A stretch of DNA of 64,000 bases from Metabacillus litoralis (GTDB taxonomy: Bacteria > Bacillota > Bacilli > Bacillales > Bacillaceae), in the NCBI RefSeq assembly GCF_020524045.1, contig NZ_JAIVKL010000005.1:186001-250000 (forward strand), read 5' to 3'. The translations under genes and the position numbers were made by a program. Numbering within the stretch: position 1 is the stretch's first letter; each line of letters starts with the position of its first letter. Positions 45,416 through 53,838 of the stretch are shown piece by piece. The notes under the pieces are model-generated. The model was given only the letters and a program-made list of their open reading frames with translations. It searched no databases and was not told the origin of the DNA.

Positions 45416-46648
45416 ATGGACGAGCTATTGGAACGGATTTTATCAATATCAGATATTAATGAAATCATCGATTATGTAAGTAACGGTTTAAAAAAGCCAG
45501 TGATTTTGGAGAGCGATCACTTTTTTCTTTTAGCATATAATTCCTATTATGTTGATCATTTTGATTTAGCGAATCAGAGAACGATTTTCTCAAAGAAATG
45601 CCCTTTAAATATTTTCGAAAAGTTTGTAGAAACTGGTATTATTGATTCGTTGAAAACAACAGAAAAGCCTTTTAGAATCAATGAAATGAGTGATATAGGA
45701 TTAAATAAACGTGTAGTTGTTAGTGCAAAATACATGGATACAATTATGGGTTATATTTGGGTTCAAGAGATTGACGCCGAATTAACGAATGAGGAAATGG
45801 ATTTTTTGTATAAAGTATCTTTTCATGTAGGAAAGATCATACATAAGAAAAATAAAATCAAACAGCAAAAAGCAGAAAAAATTGAGAACTTTTTTAGACG
45901 AGCTATTACCAATAGTATTAAAAACGAAAAAGAGCTAAGATGGGAAGCTGCTCAGTTAGATATTGTATTACCTTCAATCTTTAATATTATGGTTGTAAAT
46001 GCAATTGAAGCTGAAGAAGAGCTTGTAGAGGAACTAAAAGAAACGATTCGTTCTTATTTAAACTTAAAGGATAATACAAGTCATGTTTTGATAAATCAAA
46101 CAAATATTGTCATTATCGTTGGCTGCTATTCACTCAAATATTCACCTGTAGCAACATCATTACAAATTATCGAGAATTTATTAACAAACTTTGACGAGAA
46201 ACGTTATTCAAATATATATATAGGGGTAGGAAATGAATATCGACAAATTTCCTCACTTCATCATAGCTATGATGAAGCATTGGAAGTTGTTACTATTGCA
46301 GAAGAAATTGGAACACAGGAAAACGTACCTTACGAATATGATAAAATGGGTATTTTTCGCTATTTGGATGTGATTAAAGAGAAAAATAAAAAAAATAATT
46401 ACCAAAACAAGAACCTGCAAATCCTGCAGACAAAGGATCGAGAAAGTCAAACAGAATTAGTGAAAACACTAGAGTATTATTTAGTTAATAACTGTAAGCT
46501 AAAACCTACTGCTGAACAAATGTTTATCCATCTTAACACACTGAATTACAGAATGAAGCAAATAACCGAATTAACTTCAATTGATTTTTCTGATTTTAAT
46601 CAAAAGTGTCAGTTATATCTTGATTTGATGTTAACTAAAAAATTGTAG
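45416..46648 (+). CDS. putR: PucR/CdaR-type regulator, probable PutR
   Basis: A 410-residue activator with a GAF-like N-terminal half, a middle GGDEF-like segment (NIYIGVGNEYRQISSLHHSY) and a C-terminal PucR helix-turn-helix (KPTAEQMFIHLNTLNYRMKQ). The length equals B. subtilis PutR, the proline-responsive activator of putBCP. The TTG start 16 codons earlier was rejected because TAGGAG fits the ATG at 45416. It is 4.5 kb from putBC with the protease and flotillin genes between. The PutR assignment rests on family and location; other PucR members exist. Confidence 0.75.
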   Translation: MDELLERILSISDINEIIDYVSNGLKKPVILESDHFFLLAYNSYYVDHFDLANQRTIFSKKCPLNIFEKFVETGIIDSLKTTEKPFRINEMSDIGLNKRVVVSAKYMDTIMGYIWVQEIDAELTNEEMDFLYKVSFHVGKIIHKKNKIKQQKAEKIENFFRRAITNSIKNEKELRWEAAQLDIVLPSIFNIMVVNAIEAEEELVEELKETIRSYLNLKDNTSHVLINQTNIVIIVGCYSLKYSPVATSLQIIENLLTNFDEKRYSNIYIGVGNEYRQISSLHHSYDEALEVVTIAEEIGTQENVPYEYDKMGIFRYLDVIKEKNKKNNYQNKNLQILQTKDRESQTELVKTLEYYLVNNCKLKPTAEQMFIHLNTLNYRMKQITELTSIDFSDFNQKCQLYLDLMLTKKL

Positions 46649-46671
46649 TTGATGTGGCGTTACAAACGATA

Positions 46672-46712
46672 AAAAAACAGGCAGAGTGATAAACAATGCC
46701 TGTTTCTTTTAT
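46672..46712. terminator. Shared terminator of putR and the MFS gene
   Basis: AAACAGGCA and TGCCTGTTT form a stem with A-rich and T-rich flanks, so it can end transcripts from both sides. Confidence 0.8.
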
Positions 46713-46720
46713 TACATGTA

Positions 46721-47884
46721 TTAAGCACTAATCGTTTTATTTTCTACTTTTACGAAATGACTATAAATCATTAAAAGTATTGCACCAAATATTGCTGCGC
46801 AGCCAATAAATAAATATAATGAAAAAATACTATAGGTATCGATAAATTTACCACCTATTAATGCACTTATCATACCTGAGTAACCAAAGAATACTGAAAT
46901 CAATAAAACATGTCCAGTTGATTGAAGGCGTGCAGGTACAATTTTTGTCACATAAGAAAGTGCTACTGTAAAAAATACACCAAATGTAATTCCATGAAGC
47001 AATTGGTAAAAAATTAACTCAACTGAACTTGAAGCAAATGACATACCGATAAATCGAATCCCATATAATATTGCAGCAAAGATAATAAACGTTAGATCAT
47101 TATATTTTCTGTACCAATAACCACTCGTAAAAAACACCAGCACTTCGGTTGTAACTCCCCAAAAGAACGCCCAACCAATTGTTGTTTCCGTTCCACCAAC
47201 TTTTTGAATAAACACACTTAGGTAAAGATCATTTGCTCGATGTCCTAAAGTAATAAATAAAACAATTACTAAAAAGACTGTAAATGGTACGCTTTTTAAA
47301 AGATGAAAAGCATCTCTAAAATTGACCTTACTCTCAGAACCATCTGTTACTTTTATGTCAGTTAAGAAAATTGAGATGATAAATACAATAAAACAGAAGA
47401 ACATAAAAGGTATAACAATATTTTCTACACCGAGATAACTTAATAAATAACCAATAGTGATACTTGAAATCCCATATCCTAATGAGCCCCACATACGAAT
47501 ACTGCCAAAAGTAACATTCATTTTGATAGCTGTTTTTTGAGATAAACTATCACTCAGTCCTCCTGTTGGAGCTAAGAAAAAGAATAAACAATAAATTAAT
47601 ATAGCCAATGCTGTGAAGCTATCGAGCTGAAAAAATACAAACCCTGAAAAAAGCATACCTGCCACACAAAATAACAATACTTTTTTAATGCTTCTAAATT
47701 TGTCGCTAAGGTATCCCCCAATGGGTTCAGAAATCAAAGAAGCAAATGGTCCAATTGCTAGTAGCATCCCAACCTCAGTTGCCGAGTAACCTTTATGTAA
47801 TAAATAGATTGGTAAATAAGAAGTACATATAAAACCAATTGCTTGGATAAAAAATAAAAATGATTTTAATGGTGTTGTTTTCAT
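46721..47884 (-). CDS. MFS transporter, YwbF-like (paralogue 1)
   Basis: A 387-residue carrier with about 12 membrane helices, belonging to the MFS_1-like branch related to 3-phenylpropionate and nucleoside carriers. The N-terminus KSFLFFIQAIGFICTSYLPIYLLHKGYSATEVGMLL and the loop GGYLSDKFRSIKKVL are the family pattern. It is similar along its length to the carrier at 52617, including FGSIRMWGSLGYG and GHVLLISVFFGYSGMI. The substrate is unknown. It is transcribed alone on the minus strand. Confidence 0.85.
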   Translation of the reverse strand: MKTTPLKSFLFFIQAIGFICTSYLPIYLLHKGYSATEVGMLLAIGPFASLISEPIGGYLSDKFRSIKKVLLFCVAGMLFSGFVFFQLDSFTALAILIYCLFFFLAPTGGLSDSLSQKTAIKMNVTFGSIRMWGSLGYGISSITIGYLLSYLGVENIVIPFMFFCFIVFIISIFLTDIKVTDGSESKVNFRDAFHLLKSVPFTVFLVIVLFITLGHRANDLYLSVFIQKVGGTETTIGWAFFWGVTTEVLVFFTSGYWYRKYNDLTFIIFAAILYGIRFIGMSFASSSVELIFYQLLHGITFGVFFTVALSYVTKIVPARLQSTGHVLLISVFFGYSGMISALIGGKFIDTYSIFSLYLFIGCAAIFGAILLMIYSHFVKVENKTISA

Positions 47885-48152
47885 AGATGTTTGTCACAAG
47901 CCTTTCAAAAGTTAATTTGCTGAATAAAAGTAAATGATTTTATTGAAAACGATTTCCTAAATACCACAAAAAAAAAGAGACTTAATCAATGTTTTGAGGT
48001 CACTTTCCTGATTATACCGACTAAAATAATGATAATCAATAGAAATATGGATGCGATAAGGAAAACGGTTTCTAGTGAATTTGTGAAACAGAGCCACCTT
48101 ATCTAAAAAATTCAACAGGTTAATTTGTTGGTTTGAGTGTAGTTTCATCAAA

Positions 48153-48215
48153 TGAACGATTATATGTCGAAGTTGAACGATTATCTATCAAAGTTGAACA
48201 ATTTTCTATAATTTT
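48153..48215. repeat. Three tandem 21-base repeats
   Basis: Units at 48153, 48174 and 48195. The first two differ at three positions and share TGAACGATTAT with AAGT at the end; the third is more diverged (TGAACAATTTTC). Too short and few for CRISPR. The rest of the 47885-48249 gap has no supported gene; a 64-codon minus-strand frame at 47957-48151 lacks a ribosome site. Confidence 0.7.
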
Positions 48216-48249
48216 AACAAATCAAACAGAGATGAAGTTATTTTGAAAA

Positions 48250-48290
48250 GAAGAAGAGGCATTGTAAATGTTCACAATGCCTCTTTTAGC
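48250..48290 (-). terminator. Terminator of the DUF1801 gene
   Basis: AAGAGGCATTGT and ACAATGCCTCTT form a 12-base-pair stem with A/T-rich flanks. Confidence 0.85.
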
Positions 48291-48309
48291 TAAAAATTCA
48301 ATAAATTGA

Positions 48310-48729
48310 TCAATCTGGATATGTTTTTTGTAAAAAGCGAACAGATTGAATGATTAGTTGTTTTAATACATCTACATCAATATCTGACATTTTATTAATG
48401 TAAACACAAGCTTTACCTGATGTGTGTTTACCGAATTTTTCGAGTAACTGAGTACGTTCTGTATCTCCTGTTGCGAAATATAAACTAATTTTCGCTTTGC
48501 GAGGTGAAAAACCAACTAATGGCGCATCACCTTCATGACCTGTTTTATATTTGTAATGGTATTGTCCAAATCCAATAATGCTAGATCCCCACATTTTTGC
48601 TTCATAGCCGGTTGTATCTGAGAAAATATCTACCAATTTATATGCATCTTCACGTTTTTTTGGATTTTCTACTTGTTCAATGAATTCCATGACATCATGA
48701 TCGTTCTGTTTTGTTTTTAATTCATACAC
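48310..48729 (-). CDS. DUF1801 domain protein
   Basis: A 139-residue protein of the DUF1801 (YdhG-like) family. The pattern KKREDAYKLVDIFSDTTGYEAKMWGSSIIGFG and SPRKAKISLYFATG are typical. The domain is common in bacteria and structurally related to iron-binding or chaperone-like folds, but its function is not established. It starts with GTG after GGAGGTACT. It follows a HAD phosphatase gene by 25 bases, so the two are probably one operon. Confidence 0.88.
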   Translation of the reverse strand: MYELKTKQNDHDVMEFIEQVENPKKREDAYKLVDIFSDTTGYEAKMWGSSIIGFGQYHYKYKTGHEGDAPLVGFSPRKAKISLYFATGDTERTQLLEKFGKHTSGKACVYINKMSDIDVDVLKQLIIQSVRFLQKTYPD

Positions 48730-48754
48730 AAGTGAGTACCTCCAACTTTTTAAA

Positions 48755-49546
48755 TTAGTTTATAATACCGAGTGTTTTTAGGCCATTGTAAATCCCAGAG
48801 TCATTTACAGATGTTGTTTTATGTTTTGCATATTGAAATAGATCTGGATGTGCATTGCCCATTGCAAATCCTTCGCCAACAACACTTAACATTTCTTTGT
48901 CATTCATTCCATCACCGAAAGCAATCGCATTTTCTTTAGGGATATTGAGTAATTCAAGAATGTGTTGAACAGCAATACCTTTGTTTACATTATCACGTAT
49001 AACATCATAGCAGTGTCGTAAACCATCAACATTCACTTGTGATAAGTGAATAGACGGCTCTTTTGTTTCATATAAATTTTGTTCATTTTCTTTTAATTTA
49101 ATAAGTGTTATACCAAGAATCTGGTTAAGGAATTCTTCTGAAAAGTGATTGTTTTTATGTAAATGGAAGGCTTCTATAAATTCTTTAACAACCTCGTTTT
49201 CTAGGTTAGAAAATATATTTTTTTCGTGAGTATACAAAACAAACTCATGTTCTTTTTTATTAGCAATGTTTACGAAAGAATCAACGGTTGATTTGCTCAT
49301 TGGTGTTTTGAATATATCTTTATTTTCATGGATTGCGTATGCACCATTGTAGCCAATATAAGAATGGATATTTAGCTCTTTTGCAATATCAGATATTTCG
49401 TGTAATGGGCGACCTGTAGCAAGAAAAACAGTTATTCCCTTATTTTTTGCTTCAATTACTGCTTGTTTTGTTGTTTCTTCAATCGTGTCATCAGGCTTTA
49501 AAATTGTTCCATCAATGTCTAAAAATAATATTTTGTAATTTGTCAT
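48755..49546 (-). CDS. Cof-type HAD phosphatase
   Basis: A 263-residue HAD-superfamily hydrolase of the Cof branch (class IIB). The nucleophile motif FLDIDGTIL is at the N-terminus, a Thr motif in FLATGRPLHEI follows, a Lys lies later, and FGDGMNDKEML near the C-terminus binds magnesium. Family members hydrolyse sugar phosphates, FMN or pyridoxal phosphate. The substrate is not evident. CAGGAG precedes the ATG. The DUF1801 gene follows in the same direction. Confidence 0.9.
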   Translation of the reverse strand: MTNYKILFLDIDGTILKPDDTIEETTKQAVIEAKNKGITVFLATGRPLHEISDIAKELNIHSYIGYNGAYAIHENKDIFKTPMSKSTVDSFVNIANKKEHEFVLYTHEKNIFSNLENEVVKEFIEAFHLHKNNHFSEEFLNQILGITLIKLKENEQNLYETKEPSIHLSQVNVDGLRHCYDVIRDNVNKGIAVQHILELLNIPKENAIAFGDGMNDKEMLSVVGEGFAMGNAHPDLFQYAKHKTTSVNDSGIYNGLKTLGIIN

Positions 49547-49783
49547 TTTCAGCTCCTGGTTCTTGTTATGGAATCTTTTTGATAAGTGATACTATGCTCT
49601 ACTAGATAACCTATCAAAAGAGTTTTTTAATTACCATTATTTTATCATAATTAGATGAACGAAATCTTTTTTGTGGATTTTTTAATATTTTTTAAAAAAA
49701 GAGGTTTATTTTTTTTTCTAGAGGTAATAATAATAAGCGAAATTGCAACAAAATTGTTTGATTGATTTAGGAGGAAAAGATTA

Positions 49784-49984
49784 ATGGCACAAGGTAAAGT
49801 AAAATGGTTTAACTCAGAAAAAGGTTTTGGATTTATTGAAGTTGAAGGTGGAGATGATGTATTTGTTCACTTCTCTTCAATTCAAGGTGAAGGTTACAAA
49901 AGCTTAGAAGAAGGTCAAGAAGTTTCTTTCGATATTGAAGAAGGAAATAGAGGACCACAAGCTGCTAACGTTCAAAAAATATAA
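49784..49984 (+). CDS. Cold-shock protein (CspB/CspD type)
   Basis: A 66-residue single CSD domain that binds single-stranded RNA and DNA. RNP1 (KGFGFIEV, about residues 13-20) and RNP2 (VFVHF, about 26-30) are complete. It starts after TAGGAGG. The A/T-rich leader (about 49640-49783) is unusually long and contains a long T-run, as is typical for Csp genes that are controlled at translation. Three Csp paralogues are usual in Bacillus, and which one this is cannot be told here. Confidence 0.95.
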   Translation: MAQGKVKWFNSEKGFGFIEVEGGDDVFVHFSSIQGEGYKSLEEGQEVSFDIEEGNRGPQAANVQKI

Positions 49985-50009
49985 AACCAGACAAAAACCA
50001 TATAGAGTA

Positions 50010-50100
50010 TGAGTCAAAGGGTCTGACCCCTAAAAAGTTACAATTATACATAGTGTTTAACGCTATTTTTGTATCAGGGGGTCAGACTCTTGTTTTTGTT
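50010..50100 (+). terminator. Long terminator-like hairpin after the cold-shock gene
   Basis: AGGGTCTGACCCCT (50018-50031) pairs with AGGGGGTCAGACTCT (50076-50090), then TGTTTTT. The 44-base loop is large. The same GGGTCTGACCCC words recur after the histidine kinase. Confidence 0.6.
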
Positions 50101-50194
50101 TGACTTTTTTATTTTCTGTACTTTTTTAATCTTTATAAGAATAGGTTGTACTATGTATCTCTTTTGAAATGCATGTAAAAAAGGAGGTAATAGT

Positions 50195-50596
50195 ATGAAG
50201 GTTGTTGATCAATTAAAAGCATTTATTGTGGATCAAGATGTGATTCCAAAGAAAATAAATATTCATCCAGATGTACTAGCAGAACTAGAAGATGAAAAGT
50301 TTGTTTATTGCATTAATATTAATTCAGGAAATCCTACTAAAAGATTTATGGGGATTGAACTCATTCCTACAAATAAAGTAAAAAGCTTTGATATATTGGA
50401 ACAAGATGATCAAGCTCAAACGGAAAGATGGATTGTTAAAAAAGAAGTCAAAAAAATAAAGCAAAAATATTTGTCAGAAGATAGTGTTTTAACTAATGAT
50501 ATGAATTTGCTTTTTGCGTACATAGGCTATCTTGAAAGAGAGCTTGAAGATAAAACAAATTATTTAAGTTATTTAAAAGAAAAAGAAAAAGAATAA
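50195..50596 (+). CDS. Unknown soluble protein, 133 aa
   Basis: I do not recognise this protein. It is soluble and Lys/Glu-rich toward the end, with a likely coiled coil in the last 40 residues (ERELEDKTNYLSYLKEKEKE). A conserved-looking core is FVYCININSGNPTKRFMGIELIPTNK. AAAGGAGG precedes the ATG by seven bases. It is a single gene with its own terminator and does not overlap its neighbours. It may be a small Bacillaceae-specific protein. Function unknown. Confidence 0.7.
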   Translation: MKVVDQLKAFIVDQDVIPKKINIHPDVLAELEDEKFVYCININSGNPTKRFMGIELIPTNKVKSFDILEQDDQAQTERWIVKKEVKKIKQKYLSEDSVLTNDMNLLFAYIGYLERELEDKTNYLSYLKEKEKE

Positions 50597-50617
50597 ACCA
50601 TACATGAACAAAAGTTG

Positions 50618-50654
50618 GAACAAAAAACCTACAATGAGTAGGTTTTTTGTTTTA
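50618..50654 (+). terminator. Terminator of the unknown gene
   Basis: ACAAAAAACCTAC pairs with GTAGGTTTTTTGT, followed by TTTTA. It starts 22 bases after the stop. Confidence 0.85.
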
Positions 50655-50716
50655 AATTTTTTTATGAGGGAATTGAACAATAACACAATAATCAAGCGAT
50701 TTAGGAGTGTTATAAA

Positions 50717-51325
50717 ATGATTTCTTCAGAACAAAAAAATTTATTGAAAAATACCTTAAAAGAAGAAAAACAAAAACTAAAATCCTCATTTCATCACACA
50801 AATGAAACTCAATCATCTGGAGAGTTATCTAATTATGATAATCATCCGGCAGATACGGCTTCTGAGTTGTATGAAAAGGAAGCGGATATGGCCATTAGTG
50901 ATCATGTTAAAGAGGAGATAAATAAGATTGAAAATGCATTGCAAGCAATGAGTGAGGGCACATATGGATATTGTAAAGAATGTGGAAAATCTATTACATT
51001 CGAACGATTAGAAGCTGTGCCAACATCATTATACTGTATCAATCATACAAATCAGAACAACACACAACCATTCCGTCCGGTTGAGGAGGAAGTAATCGAT
51101 CCATCTTTCAATAATAATAGAAGAAGTACGGAAATAAATGATTATGAAGACAGCTTTGCTGAAGTAGCTAAATATGGGACAAGTGAGACACCATCAGATT
51201 ATGCTGGTGATGAAGAAGATTATCAGGACAAATTAGACAAAGAAGGATTCACCGAAGACTTTGAACGATATATTGGAAATGATATGAAGGGAAAAAAAAC
51301 AAAAGTTTTCCATAATAAAAAATAG
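50717..51325 (+). CDS. yteA: YteA-type DksA/TraR zinc-finger protein
   Basis: A 202-residue regulator-like protein of the YteA sporulation family, related to DksA/TraR. The N-terminal helical part holds SSGELSNYDNHPADTASELYEKE, and a zinc finger carries CKECG near residues 87-91 followed by a C-x2-H motif (YCINH). The acidic C-terminal tail has repeats of Asp and Glu. DksA-like proteins bind RNA polymerase, but the YteA branch is of unknown function. The start follows TTTAGGAG. It ends before a clear terminator. Confidence 0.85.
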   Translation: MISSEQKNLLKNTLKEEKQKLKSSFHHTNETQSSGELSNYDNHPADTASELYEKEADMAISDHVKEEINKIENALQAMSEGTYGYCKECGKSITFERLEAVPTSLYCINHTNQNNTQPFRPVEEEVIDPSFNNNRRSTEINDYEDSFAEVAKYGTSETPSDYAGDEEDYQDKLDKEGFTEDFERYIGNDMKGKKTKVFHNKK

Positions 51326-51348
51326 ATTTTCACTTACTTACAATAAGT

Positions 51349-51387
51349 GACCACTTTAGTGAAAGAAATATACTAAAGTGGTTTTTT
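51349..51387 (+). terminator. Terminator of yteA
   Basis: CCACTTTAGT and ACTAAAGTGG form a ten-base-pair stem followed by TTTTTT. Confidence 0.88.
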
Positions 51388-51444
51388 ATAAGTAAGAATT
51401 TTTTTGCATATGGCAAATAAGACGGCCCTCTTAAACCGCGTTTT

Positions 51445-51741
51445 CTAATTAAGGTCAACCTTTTGAAAATGCTCAACAGTAGGGAATGGTTCATAAAAAT
51501 GATGTAATAGCTTTTTCCATTCTAAATATTGTGGAGATGATCTAAATCCCTCAGTGTGATCTTCAAGTGTTTCCCACGTTACTAGCAGAAGATATTTGCC
51601 TTCTACTTCTATGCATTTTTGTAGCTCATGAGAATGATATCCTTTCATTGATCGAATAATTGTTGATGCTTGACGAAATGCTACTTCATATTCTTTTTCC
51701 AAGCCTGTTTTCACATGAAGCATAACAGCTTCTAAAATCAT
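51445..51741 (-). CDS. Antibiotic biosynthesis monooxygenase (ABM) domain protein
   Basis: A 98-residue single ABM domain of the dimeric alpha/beta barrel type. The motif IRSMKGYHSHELQKCIEVEGKYLLLVTWETLEDH is typical. Such proteins bind or oxidise small aromatic or haem compounds; many have no known substrate. It is a single minus-strand gene, with a purine-rich site GGAGAGTG before ATG. No haem-related gene is nearby. Confidence 0.85.
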   Translation of the reverse strand: MILEAVMLHVKTGLEKEYEVAFRQASTIIRSMKGYHSHELQKCIEVEGKYLLLVTWETLEDHTEGFRSSPQYLEWKKLLHHFYEPFPTVEHFQKVDLN

Positions 51742-52237
51742 AAAATCACTCTCCAGTAATTCATTTTTAAATAATGGTAGATCAAGTTCTTGATGTTCGA
51801 CTAAAACAAAGAGTTATTTTTTCAGTAGAAACTAGTAAACATCATTTTCTCTAAAATAGTATTCTCTTTACTATTCAATAAGTAAAATAAATCTCCTGTT
51901 TATTTGTTATCTATTGTAGCTTCAGAAAGTTAGCAGGTGGGGAACGATAATTCTAGATAAGATAAAAGTGAAATCAATCTCGTTAATAAAGTGAAAACAT
52001 GATTTGGAAGTTCTAAAAAAAAAATTCAGGGTAAGTTTTTAATTTAAATATTTCATCCTCCGATAGTAGATCGCGAAATTATTATTAAAGACTACTTTTC
52101 TGTTTTTTGTCATAAAGTTAACTAAAAAACTTACAATCTTTGATTTAATGTTTTATAATAAAATAACAAGATAATAACTAAAATAACAAAAGCCGTTTTT
52201 AAAAAGTTTGCTATGTTAAAGCTTAATGTTGATTTTT

Positions 52238-52462
52238 AGCACTTTGTTGATTGGAGTGAAAGGCATGAGACTCCTGCTTAGAAAAGCGTGTCGAAGGGAG
52301 ACCACAGGCGCTTGCGCCGAGGAGGCTCCCAGACCTAGGAAGAATTGATCTTTGAAAAAGCCGGTAATTGGGCTTTTTCATTATTCTTCCCCTAGGAAAA
52401 AACGAACTGCATTTTTTCCCGGGAAAGCGAATGCCTACAACGGAAATCAACAACAAAGTTTA
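52238..52462. repeat. Palindrome-ended repeat, family 1 (copy R3)
   Basis: This 225-base element lies in the 51742-52616 gap, where no gene is supported. It has diverged inverted ends (TTTGTTGATT at the left and AATCAACAACAAAG at the right). A GC-rich part CAGGCGCTTGCGCCGAGGAGG (52305-52325) is the reverse complement of the E1 core at 41093. A nested stem follows: CCTAGGAAGAAT with ATTCTTCCCCTAGG (52334-52396), around AAAAAGCC/GGGCTTTTT. Confidence 0.65.
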
Positions 52463-52616
52463 ACAGAGCTAAAAATTTAAAAAGGTATAAGTATTTGTAC
52501 TATCTTTCTGAGTCAAGGCATCTACAAATTGTCTTGTTTGCCCTTTTCAATGGTTTCAATGTAGGAGTACTAAAGGAATTATTACATCTTGCAAATACAG
52601 AATAAAGGAACATTTT

Positions 52617-53792
52617 ATGATCATACAAAATCAATTACTATCGTTAAGAATGTTTATGTTCTTTGTCAGTGCGATTGGATCAATGGTTGTTAGCTTTCTG
52701 CCGATTTATTTTCAAGATAAGGGAATTTCTAGCTCACAAATAGGTTGGTTTTTAGCAATTGGACCTTTTGTAGGGTTAATAGCTCAACCACTATGGGGAT
52801 ATGCAAGTGATAAATATAAAACTGTCAAAAAGGTTTTATTTGCATGTTTGCTTGGTTTTTTTCTGAGTGTGATATGGATTTTTCAGATCGATTCATTTAT
52901 TTGGATTATTATAGCAGGGATCTTTTTCTTTTTCTTTTTCTCACCAGTACATCCATTAGCTGACAATCTTGCAAAAAGACAATCACAGATCCATTCTGTT
53001 ACATTTGGTTCAATTAGAATGTGGGGATCTATTGGGTTTGCCTTAGTATCGTTATTAAGTGGTTTCTTACTTACTGAATTTGGAATAGGATTTTTAGTGA
53101 TACCTATTACAGTTTTTGCAGTTATCGCTTGCTTTTTGGCATTACTTTTATCTGACACAAAGGCAGGTACTAAAAAAGTAAATTATAAGGATATTGGTGT
53201 TTTCTTTAAAGACCCAACTTTACTCGTTTTCTTTTTTCTTACAGCCCTTGTTTTGTTAACACACCGAACGAGTGATTCGTTTATTAGTTTATATTTGTTT
53301 GAAATTGGCGGGAACGAAATGCTAGTTGGGTGGATTTGGTTTATCGGCGTTTCAAGTGAAGCATTATTGTTTTTCTTAAGTGCAAAATGGTTCAGAGCTT
53401 CAAGCCCAATATTTTATATAATCATAGCCTCATTTCTCTATTGTATAAGATGGGTTTTAACAGCATTCGCACAAGATCCAACAATGCTGTTAATGATACA
53501 GATTTTACACGGAATCTGTTTTGCTATTGTATTTTTAGGAGCTCTAGAATATTTATATAAAGTCATTCCAGAGGAATTGCAAGCAACAGGCCATATGGTA
53601 TTTGTAGGAATTACCTTTGGAATTACAGGGATAATTGGTTCTTCAATTGGAGGCATTATCTTTGAAAATCACGGTGGTAAACTTCTATATTTACTGCTAG
53701 CAGCTTCTTCTTTCTTAGGGTTTATAGGATTTATCTTATTTTACTTAAAGGAGAAAAAAACAGAAATAAAAAAATTAAATGAAGCAGGATAA
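52617..53792 (+). CDS. MFS transporter, YwbF-like (paralogue 2)
   Basis: A 391-residue carrier with about 12 helices. It shares the opening LRMFMFFVSAIGSMVVSFLPIYFQDKGISSSQIGWFL, the motif GYASDKYKTVKKVL and FGSIRMWGSIGFA with the carrier at 46721, so the two are paralogues in opposite orientation. AAAGGAAC precedes the ATG. A Gfo/Idh oxidoreductase gene starts 46 bases after it and is likely cotranscribed, which hints at transport of a polyol or sugar-like substrate. Confidence 0.85.
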   Translation: MIIQNQLLSLRMFMFFVSAIGSMVVSFLPIYFQDKGISSSQIGWFLAIGPFVGLIAQPLWGYASDKYKTVKKVLFACLLGFFLSVIWIFQIDSFIWIIIAGIFFFFFFSPVHPLADNLAKRQSQIHSVTFGSIRMWGSIGFALVSLLSGFLLTEFGIGFLVIPITVFAVIACFLALLLSDTKAGTKKVNYKDIGVFFKDPTLLVFFFLTALVLLTHRTSDSFISLYLFEIGGNEMLVGWIWFIGVSSEALLFFLSAKWFRASSPIFYIIIASFLYCIRWVLTAFAQDPTMLLMIQILHGICFAIVFLGALEYLYKVIPEELQATGHMVFVGITFGITGIIGSSIGGIIFENHGGKLLYLLLAASSFLGFIGFILFYLKEKKTEIKKLNEAG

Positions 53793-53838
53793 GCGGGGAT
53801 TCCCCCTTTTATCCATAAATAATGAGGAGGAAACACTT

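Noticed and set aside
47957-48151. A 64-codon minus-strand frame
   Set aside because: No ribosome site and no family resemblance; located in a spacer with tandem repeats.
48153-48215. CRISPR array
   Set aside because: Units are directly adjacent with no spacers, and there are only three.
52223-52456. A 77-codon minus-strand frame
   Set aside because: It lies wholly inside the R3 repeat and its palindromes.
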